Assembly (NCBI GenBank): GCA_902810755.1
Contig: CADDYT010000054.1
Span: forward strand, 1-38,302
DNA: 38,302 nucleotides
Direction of reading: 5' to 3'
From: Chloroflexota bacterium
GTDB taxonomy: Bacteria; Chloroflexota; Ktedonobacteria; Ktedonobacterales; Ktedonobacteraceae
Made by a program: the position numbers and the translations under genes. Position 1 is the stretch's first letter, and every line of letters starts with the position of its first letter. Shown here one piece after another: positions 33,148 to 38,302 of this stretch. The notes under the pieces were generated by a model. That model searched no databases. It worked only from the letters and a program-made list of their open reading frames with translations, and was not told the DNA's origin.

Positions 33148-33410
33148 GGGTACCAGCAAGGGGTACCCCTCATAGGCGTTAACTTCAGGCCGCCCCAGGC
33201 CACCCGCAAGGGGTGGCCCTACTATATACGCGACTCCACAGGCGGCACGACCGCCGCGTCTCTCGTAGGGCCACCCCTTGCGGGTGGCCTGCCTGGCGCT
33301 CGCACGGGCTTAAGTGAACGCCTATGGGGGTACCCCTACTATATACGGTGCGCATCCGTGTGATCGTACATAGCAGGGCCGATCCCTTGCGGTCGGCCTG
33401 GGGCGTGGCC
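33148..33410. repeat. Palindromic repeat cluster between dnaK and dnaJ (locus 3)
   Basis: An older hairpin unit (GGTACC-AGCAAG-GGGTACC, 33149-33168) and a later unit (GGCCGATCCCTTGCGGTCGG, from 33377) frame the inserted MITE copy 3. The stem sequences differ between units (CCACCC/GGGTGG, GGTACC, CCGA/TCGG) while pairing and the GCAA-type loop are kept. This is the pattern of compensatory change in a selected hairpin, or of related but distinct repeats. Confidence 0.55.
33171..33326. mobile_element. Palindromic MITE-like element, copy 3 (156 bp, 11-bp target duplication)
   Basis: The element begins CATAGGCGTTAACTTCAGG and ends CTTAAGTGAACGCCTATG. It is flanked by the exact 11-bp direct repeat GGGGTACCCCT at 33160-33170 and 33327-33337. 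It holds one hairpin unit in each half (forward from 33198, inverse from 33268), with GCAA-type loops; its last 60 bp (33267-33326) match the end module of copies 1 and 2. It lies between dnaK and dnaJ and codes for nothing. Confidence 0.78.
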
Positions 33411-33420
33411 TGAGATGGAT

Positions 33421-35319
33421 TTACATCTCTTTGTATTCGCCCTCGATCGTGTCGTCCTGGGAGCCTTGCGAGGCGCCTTCATCGGGGCTACCGCTGCTGT
33501 AGGCTCCGGCAGCGGCACCCTGGCGATAGATCGCTTCGCTGATCTTGTAGAATGCCTGTTCCAGAGCCTCGCGCGCCGACTTGATGCGCGAGACGTCATC
33601 GGTGGAGAGGGCGGAACGCACATCGGCGATCTTCGACTCCAGCTCGCTCCTCTGCTCTGATGTGAGCTTGTCGCCGAGGTCGGCCATGCTCTTTTCGGCG
33701 CGATAGGCGGCGCTGTCGGCCAGGTTGCGCTCCTCGACCTCTTCCTTACGGCGCTTATCCTCGGCGGCATGCATCTCCGCGTCGCGCACCATGCGGTCAA
33801 TCTGATCCTTTGAGAGGCCGCTGGAGGGGACAATCGTGATCTTCTGCTCGCGGTTCGTTCCCTTGTCGCGGGCGGAGACGTTCACGATACCGTTGGCGTC
33901 GATATCGAAGGTCACTTCGATCTGCGGCACGCCGCGCGGGGCGGGCGGAATGCCATCGAGGATGAAGCTGCCCAGCGAGCGATTGTCTTTGGCGAACTCG
34001 CGCTCGCCCTGCAGAACGTTGATCTCAACGCTCGGCTGGTTGTCGCTGGCGGTCGAGAAGACCTGGCTCTTCTGCGTCGGGATGGTCGTGTTGCGCTCGA
34101 TCAGGCGAGTGAAGACGCCGCCGAGGGTCTCGATACCCAGCGAGAGCGGGGTCACGTCGAGCAGCAGCACGTCTTTGACATCGCCGGTCAGCACGCCTGC
34201 CTGGATACCGGCGCCGACAGCCACCACCTCGTCCGGGTTGACGCCGCGATGCGGCTCGCGGTCGAAGATGCGGCGCACCATCGTCTGCACCGCCGGCATG
34301 CGCGTCTGGCCGCCAACCAGCACGACCTCGTTGATGTCGCCGGGGCGCAGACCCGCGTCGGCCAGCGCCTTCATGACCGGGCCGCGCGTCTTCTCAATCA
34401 GGTCTTCCACCAGTTGCTCCAGCTTCGAGCGCGTCAGGGTCATCGTCAGGTGGCGGGGGCCACTGGCGTCTGCCGTGATGAAGGGCAGGTTGATCTCCGT
34501 CGACATCGAGCTGGACAGTTCCTTCTTGGCCTTCTCCGCCGCTTCCTTCAGACGCTGGAGAGCCATGCGATCCTGGCGCAGGTCGATGCCCTGCTCCTTA
34601 CGGAACTCATCGGCCATCCAGGTGATGATGCGCTGGTCAAAGTCGTCACCACCCAGGTGCGTATCGCCATTGGTCGATTTCACCTCGAAGACGCCATCGC
34701 CCAGTTCGAGGATGGAGATATCGAAGGTGCCGCCGCCGAGGTCATAGACGGCGATTTTCTCGTCCTTCTGCTTATCCAGACCATAGGCCAGCGAAGCCGC
34801 CGTCGGCTCGTTGATGATACGCAGGACATCCAGACCGGCGATGCGGCCCGCGTCCCTGGTGGCCTGACGCTGGGCGTCGTTAAAGTAGGCAGGAACGGTA
34901 ATCACGGCCTGCGTGACGCGCTCGCCCAGATACGCCTCGGCATCGGCCTTGATCTTCTGCAAGATCATGGCCGAGATTTCGGGCGGACTGTACTGCTTGC
35001 CCTGCACCTCAACCCAGGCGTCACCGTTGCTGGCGCGCACAACTTTGTAAGGAACCATCCGGCGGTCGCGATCAACTTCCGGCTCATCGTATTTGCGGCC
35101 CATGAAGCGTTTGATCGAATAGATGGTATTTTCCGGGTTGGTGATGGCCTGACGCTTGGCCACTTCACCGACCAGGCGCTCGCCGTTCTTATTGATCGCC
35201 ACAATCGAGGGCGTGGTGCGCGCGCCTTCCGCGTTCGGAATGACAACAGCCTCGCTGCCTTCCATGACTGCGACGCACGAATTGGTTGTTCCCAGATCGA
35301 TTCCAATAACCTTTGGCAC
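33421..35319 (-). CDS. dnaK: Chaperone protein DnaK (Hsp70)
   Basis: The 632-residue Hsp70 has the ATPase domain ([47 protein letters not shown]), the linker region [19 protein letters not shown], the peptide-binding beta domain and a helical lid ending in an acidic tail ([11 protein letters not shown]). It folds and protects proteins with DnaJ and GrpE. The start is GTG 35317-35319 behind AGGAGGCAACT. It follows grpE by 46 bp in the hrcA-grpE-dnaK order, so it should be under the CIRCE-like operator before hrcA. Palindromic repeats begin close to its stop codon and may stabilise or end the transcript. Confidence 0.98.
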   Translation of the reverse strand: MPKVIGIDLGTTNSCVAVMEGSEAVVIPNAEGARTTPSIVAINKNGERLVGEVAKRQAITNPENTIYSIKRFMGRKYDEPEVDRDRRMVPYKVVRASNGDAWVEVQGKQYSPPEISAMILQKIKADAEAYLGERVTQAVITVPAYFNDAQRQATRDAGRIAGLDVLRIINEPTAASLAYGLDKQKDEKIAVYDLGGGTFDISILELGDGVFEVKSTNGDTHLGGDDFDQRIITWMADEFRKEQGIDLRQDRMALQRLKEAAEKAKKELSSSMSTEINLPFITADASGPRHLTMTLTRSKLEQLVEDLIEKTRGPVMKALADAGLRPGDINEVVLVGGQTRMPAVQTMVRRIFDREPHRGVNPDEVVAVGAGIQAGVLTGDVKDVLLLDVTPLSLGIETLGGVFTRLIERNTTIPTQKSQVFSTASDNQPSVEINVLQGEREFAKDNRSLGSFILDGIPPAPRGVPQIEVTFDIDANGIVNVSARDKGTNREQKITIVPSSGLSKDQIDRMVRDAEMHAAEDKRRKEEVEERNLADSAAYRAEKSMADLGDKLTSEQRSELESKIADVRSALSTDDVSRIKSAREALEQAFYKISEAIYRQGAAAGAYSSGSPDEGASQGSQDDTIEGEYKEM

Positions 35320-35365
35320 AGTTGCCTCCTGATAATTACAATATTTCGTTCATCAGACGAAGAAG

Positions 35366-36016
35366 TTAGCTTTTGCTTTTTTCTGCCACCTCACCTGCCT
35401 GCGCAGCTTCTTCTGCGCTGCTGGAAGCAGCAGGCTGAGGCGGGCGGGCTATTTTGACCAGCGTGGGCCGCAAAACCTGATCGTTCAGCTTGTAGCCGCG
35501 CTGGAGTTCTGCCGTGACCGTATCTTCGGGATAGGCTTCAGTCTCTTCGTAAGCCACTGCCTCGTGTTCGATGGGGTTAAATTTCTTCCCCTTCGCCTCA
35601 ATGGGCGTGACCCCCGCCTGCATGAGAATAGTGAGCAGTTGATTATGGATCAGGCCCATACCCTCGACCCAGGTAAAATGCTCAAACTCCTCCGGCAGGG
35701 TGTGGAAGGCGCGTTCAAAGCTATCCAGCACGGCCAGTTGTTGATACACCACCTGTTTGAGTGCTTCTGCCATCAACCGGTTCATATCCTGTTGCAGCCG
35801 CTTGCGAAAGTTGGACATGTCCGCCTGTGCTCGCAACGCCTGATTCATGTAATCAGTCGCTTTTTGCCGCTCCTCGGCCAGTTCCTTTTCGAGCTGTTCG
35901 ATACGCGCTTTTAACTGCCGAATCTGTTCAATCGGCTTCTCCTGCTCCTGCGCCTGTACCTCTGCCTGCGTCGTGGACGGAGTTTCTCCGGCCTGCTCAG
36001 TACGTTCTTCCGCCAT
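35366..36016 (-). CDS. grpE: Nucleotide exchange factor GrpE
   Basis: The 216-residue protein releases ADP from DnaK. It shows a charged, Gln/Glu-rich N-terminus with a long coiled coil (QIRQLKARIEQLEKELAEER), ADMSNFRKRLQQDM, VLDSFERAF, the GxxGI-like region EGMGLIHNQLL, and the C-terminal beta-wing ending in VLRPTLVKIA. It has an added Ala/Glu-rich tail. ATG 36014-36016 is preceded by GAGGGTGAG; a TTG 5 codons upstream is possible. It is 32 bp after hrcA and 46 bp before dnaK, in one operon. Confidence 0.96.
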   Translation of the reverse strand: MAEERTEQAGETPSTTQAEVQAQEQEKPIEQIRQLKARIEQLEKELAEERQKATDYMNQALRAQADMSNFRKRLQQDMNRLMAEALKQVVYQQLAVLDSFERAFHTLPEEFEHFTWVEGMGLIHNQLLTILMQAGVTPIEAKGKKFNPIEHEAVAYEETEAYPEDTVTAELQRGYKLNDQVLRPTLVKIARPPQPAASSSAEEAAQAGEVAEKSKS

Positions 36017-36048
36017 ACTTCTCACCCTCAAAACAACGTTTTATCATG

Positions 36049-37104
36049 CTATTCGTAGCCATAGACTTCGGACAGCAGTTCGTTCATCACCTGGGTCATG
36101 TAGCGCACGACGGCGATGGCGCGTCCATATTGCATGCGGGTCGGGCCAATGACGCCCAGCAAGCCGCCAATCTTTCCTTCTTGCCCGTAACGCGCTACCA
36201 CCAGGCTGACATCTCTCATCTCATCCCAGTCGTTCTCGCCGCCGATGATGACCTGCACGCCATCCGCTTCACGCAAGTGCGAGGCCAGGGCGGGCAAGAA
36301 CCGATTTTGCTCCAGAACTTCCAGCACCTTGCGCACGCGCTCGTTGCGCTCCTCTTCGGGTCCCATGCGACTATATTCCGGCTGCTCCAGGATGTTGACC
36401 ACCCCTTCGCGGTAGAACTCATCGCCCAGCGGGTCGCCGTGCTGCTCCAGAATGCGAGCAATGCTGCTGCCCACCAGATGCTCAACCGAAGAGGCATCAT
36501 ACCGGGCGAGCATCTCATCCAGTTCCGCCGCGTTCTTGCCATCGAAGAGCTTATTGAGATGCGAGGAAATCGCGCTCAACTCCGCCTGCCCAAGCGGGGT
36601 ATCCAGCAACAGGCGCTGCTGCTTGACCGTGCCGTCCATCAGCACAAGGACCAGATGAGCGGAGAGATCGGAGACCGAAAGCACCTCAAAGTGCTTGAGC
36701 CGACCCTCGCTGGCACGCGGGGGAGTCATGACGGCGGCGCTGTGCAGCAAGCGCGCCATCACCGAGGCCGTCAGGCGCACCCACTGATCCAGTTGATCCT
36801 GCACCTGATAGAACTGGTGGCGAATCAGCCGCTGCTCATCGAGCGAGAGCGTCGACTCCTCCACGAGATGCTCGACAAAATAGCGATAGCCCAGGTCTGT
36901 GGGGACGCGACCGGCGGAGGTATGGGGCTGATAGATCAGGCCAGCCTCCTCCAGGCCCGCCAGTTCGTGGCGCACGGTGGCCGAACTGAAGTGCAGCCCA
37001 TACTTGCGTACCAGCGTCTCCGATGCGACCGGCAACGCCGTCTGAATATACTCTTGCACGAGCGCGCGCAATATCTGCTGTTTGCGTTGGCTTAACGGTG
37101 TCAT
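36049..37104 (-). CDS. hrcA: Heat-inducible transcription repressor HrcA
   Basis: The 351-residue repressor begins with a winged-helix DNA-binding domain (QRKQQILRALVQEYIQT, then FSSATVRHELAGLEEAGLI and HTSAGRVPTDLGYRYFVE), followed by the GAF-like dimer domain and GLLGVIGPTRMQYGRAIAVVRYM at the C-terminus. In the family it binds CIRCE operators and needs GroE for activity. It heads the hrcA-grpE-dnaK operon. A 9-9-9 inverted repeat resembling CIRCE lies about 70 bp upstream, beside a sigma-70 promoter, so it is likely autoregulated. The ATG at 37102-37104 has GGAGG about 15 nt upstream and a closer purine-rich GAGAAG. Confidence 0.97.
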   Translation of the reverse strand: MTPLSQRKQQILRALVQEYIQTALPVASETLVRKYGLHFSSATVRHELAGLEEAGLIYQPHTSAGRVPTDLGYRYFVEHLVEESTLSLDEQRLIRHQFYQVQDQLDQWVRLTASVMARLLHSAAVMTPPRASEGRLKHFEVLSVSDLSAHLVLVLMDGTVKQQRLLLDTPLGQAELSAISSHLNKLFDGKNAAELDEMLARYDASSVEHLVGSSIARILEQHGDPLGDEFYREGVVNILEQPEYSRMGPEEERNERVRKVLEVLEQNRFLPALASHLREADGVQVIIGGENDWDEMRDVSLVVARYGQEGKIGGLLGVIGPTRMQYGRAIAVVRYMTQVMNELLSEVYGYE

Positions 37105-37174
37105 GGTACTTCTCGCATTCCTCCAACCGAGGGAAGGATATGCACTATTCTAAACTGCTTGTCAAGCAGGATTG

Positions 37175-37201
37175 CTAGCAGTCTCACCATAAGACTGCAA
37201 G
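37175..37201 (-). promoter_or_regulatory. CIRCE-like operator (HrcA binding site), variant half-sites
   Basis: Minus strand: CTTGCAGTC, 9-bp spacer, GACTGCTAG. The 9-N9-9 layout is that of CIRCE (TTAGCACTC-N9-GAGTGCTAA); 6 of 9 and 7 of 9 positions match. The C-to-G change in one half is matched by the complementary change in the other half, so symmetry is kept. It sits directly after the -10 box. Confidence 0.65.
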
Positions 37202-37204
37202 TAC

Positions 37205-37234
37205 AGCATAGCACTCGGCGGCGAGGATTGTCAA
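37205..37234 (-). promoter_or_regulatory. Promoter of the hrcA-grpE-dnaK operon
   Basis: Minus strand: TTGACA (37229-37234), 18-bp spacer, TATGCT (37205-37210). The CIRCE-like repeat begins 3 bp downstream of the -10 and would cover the transcription start. Confidence 0.7.
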
Positions 37235-37317
37235 GGGTGGTAGGAAAAGCAGATAATTGGAGATAACTGGGAGGAGGTGATAAACTAGAAGGGAAGTTCT
37301 CATAGAGGAGGAAGAAG

Positions 37318-37776
37318 ATGGCATGGTATCGACACGACAAAGCAGCAGTGGCAGAGGCGTTGAAACGAGGCGAACGACCGGATTGAGCGACGACGATGGC
37401 CCGTGGGCCCTTGCATGAGTTGGTGGCCTTGCATGAGGAATTGGGGATCTTTGCGATTCTCGAGGAGTTGGAGGTCCAACGAGCCCGAGCGGGTGTGCCC
37501 GATGAACTACTGCTACGCATGCTGGCCACCTTGCCGTTTGTGGAGCAAGCGTCTTTGAGCGGAGGAAGCGAGGTACTGTTCCGAGAACCGGCCGTATTAG
37601 GGCCATTGGGCTGGGCACCGGTCCACATCCGAGCAGGCAGCAATGGACGGCATCGGCATCCTGAGGGGCGGCAAGCACAGTCGTGGCCCTGTCATCCCGA
37701 TACGTTGCGCGATGCGCTACGACGCGTTGGCGAGTCGGCGTGGCAGCAGGCGCAACAGGCCGGGGTGCAGACGCTC
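37318..37776 (+). pseudogene. Decayed transposase fragment (family not identified)
   Basis: From ATG 37318, behind AGAGGAGGAAGAAG, the frame encodes MAWYRHDKAAVAEALKRGE, then meets an in-frame TGA at 37384-37386 and resumes in the same frame with TTMARGPLHELVALHEELG. The similar part continues to about 37776 (QQAQQAGVQTL), after which the peptide becomes Arg/Ser-rich and unlike a protein. It looks like the N-terminal region of a Ktedonobacterial transposase with an early nonsense mutation (perhaps from TGG, Trp) and a lost 3' part. The assignment to transposases is from general resemblance only. Confidence 0.5.
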
Positions 37777-38239
37777 TCCGCGCTGCGCAGTTCTTCGCGA
37801 GTGCGGAGAGCTTCTGCGCCAACGGAGTCGCCCCAACGGTTCCCGCGTCGCCCCTCTGCCGAACGTGACCTCTGGCCCTGGCCTGCTCCAACGTCTGCCC
37901 CCGCCCGCCACCGCGTTCCCGACTCCCGGTGTGGATTGCTGCCACCAGACCACGCCGAGTCAGCGTGTGTTTCCAGGAGGAGGGAATCTGAGGCGCGAAG
38001 AAGATGAGCAAGAAGCGCACATCTTGCCACAAGACAAAGCAGACCGCGACCAAAGTATGCCTCCACACCGAATGTGCAACTCTTCCACCCGATCAAACTG
38101 TTGTGCTAGATGGTGAGCTACTATCTCGGTTAGTCCTGGCTCTAGACCACAGGCAGGGATGACCAAACCTCTAGCACATTGAGGCTTTGAAGAATCCATG
38201 ATAGAATAGGAGAAAAAGAGCAAGGAGATCAAAGAAGCG
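37777..38239. other. Region between transposase remnants; one small frame
   Basis: I find no confident gene. One plus-strand frame, ATG 38004 to TGA 38162, encodes 52 residues rich in Lys, Thr and Cys at the N-terminus (MSKKRTSCHKTKQTATKVC) followed by LPPDQTVVLDGELLSRLVL. It has only a weak ribosome-binding site (GCGAAGAAG) and no recognised family. The rest is probably insertion-sequence debris. Confidence 0.35.
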
Positions 38240-38302
38240 ATGCCAAAGCGAGCGAGAGCTATTCATCTGAGTGAGCAAGAGCAGGAAGCGTTGAGCCGAC
38301 TC
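38240..38302 (+). CDS. Possible IS630-type transposase, first 21 codons (runs off window)
   Basis: ATG 38240 follows AAGGAG by about 13 nt and encodes MPKRARAIHLSEQEQEALSR plus one residue before the window ends. The pattern of a basic N-terminus followed by LSEQEQEALSRL resembles the start of the helix-turn-helix region of IS630-family transposases. With so few residues the call is tentative. Confidence 0.45.
   Translation, partial: MPKRARAIHLSEQEQEALSRL

Noticed and set aside
1..38302. tRNA and rRNA genes
   Set aside because: I looked for tRNA-like cloverleaf ends and conserved rRNA segments in the intergenic gaps and saw none; a covariance search would be needed to exclude them fully.

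Overview
The window reads like a Chloroflexota genome, most likely of the class Ktedonobacteria. This is an inference from gene style: a LuxR-type NB-ARC regulator with the N-terminal domain I associate with Ktedonobacter, decayed transposases, an Rpn-like fragment, and an hrcA-grpE-dnaK-dnaJ cluster. No 16S or other phylogenetic marker is present to prove it.

Layout. 1-1.5 kb: 5' part of an NB-ARC/LuxR regulator (minus) behind a strong promoter. 1.7-7.9 kb: a bacterial-type prolyl-tRNA synthetase, a sulfatase, a divergent Stf0-type sulfotransferase, a CsaA-like tRNA-binding protein, and a second, archaeal-type prolyl-tRNA synthetase under a T-box leader whose specifier reads CCC (Pro). 7.9-11.2 kb: GT2 glycosyltransferase, short-chain dehydrogenase, type II thioesterase. 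11.2-25.4 kb: two giant minus-strand genes forming a FAAL-PKS-NRPS assembly line. 25.4-28.6 kb: gene fragments, a stand-alone luciferase-like oxidoreductase, a DinB-like protein and a small mobile element. 28.6-31.7 kb: T-box-controlled glycyl-tRNA synthetase (specifier GGC) and an endonuclease/exonuclease/phosphatase protein. 31.7-37.2 kb: dnaJ, dnaK, grpE and hrcA on the minus strand, with a CIRCE-like operator before hrcA. 37.3 kb to end: a decayed transposase and the first codons of an IS630-like one.

The main point of interest is the assembly line. Protein 1 reads FAAL-ACP-KS-AT-(N-terminal half of DH). Protein 2 reads luciferase-like monooxygenase-(C-terminal half of DH)-KR-ACP-C-A-PCP-KASIII-KASIII*. 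The dehydratase fold is therefore cut by a gene boundary and by an inserted flavin monooxygenase domain. The A domain carries a serine-type code. The NRPS ends, instead of with a thioesterase, in two fused FabH-like domains, of which only the first keeps Cys-His-Asn; this recalls the PqsC/PqsB pair. A type II thioesterase follows 2 nt downstream. The predicted product is a short fatty-acyl/ketide-serine compound released by a ketosynthase-III-like step.

A second novelty is a family of small palindromic elements in intergenic DNA at 28.1, 30.4 and 33.2 kb. They share CATAGGCG ends and a recurring 60-bp end module. Two complete copies are flanked by exact 11-bp direct repeats, as expected of a non-autonomous mobile element.
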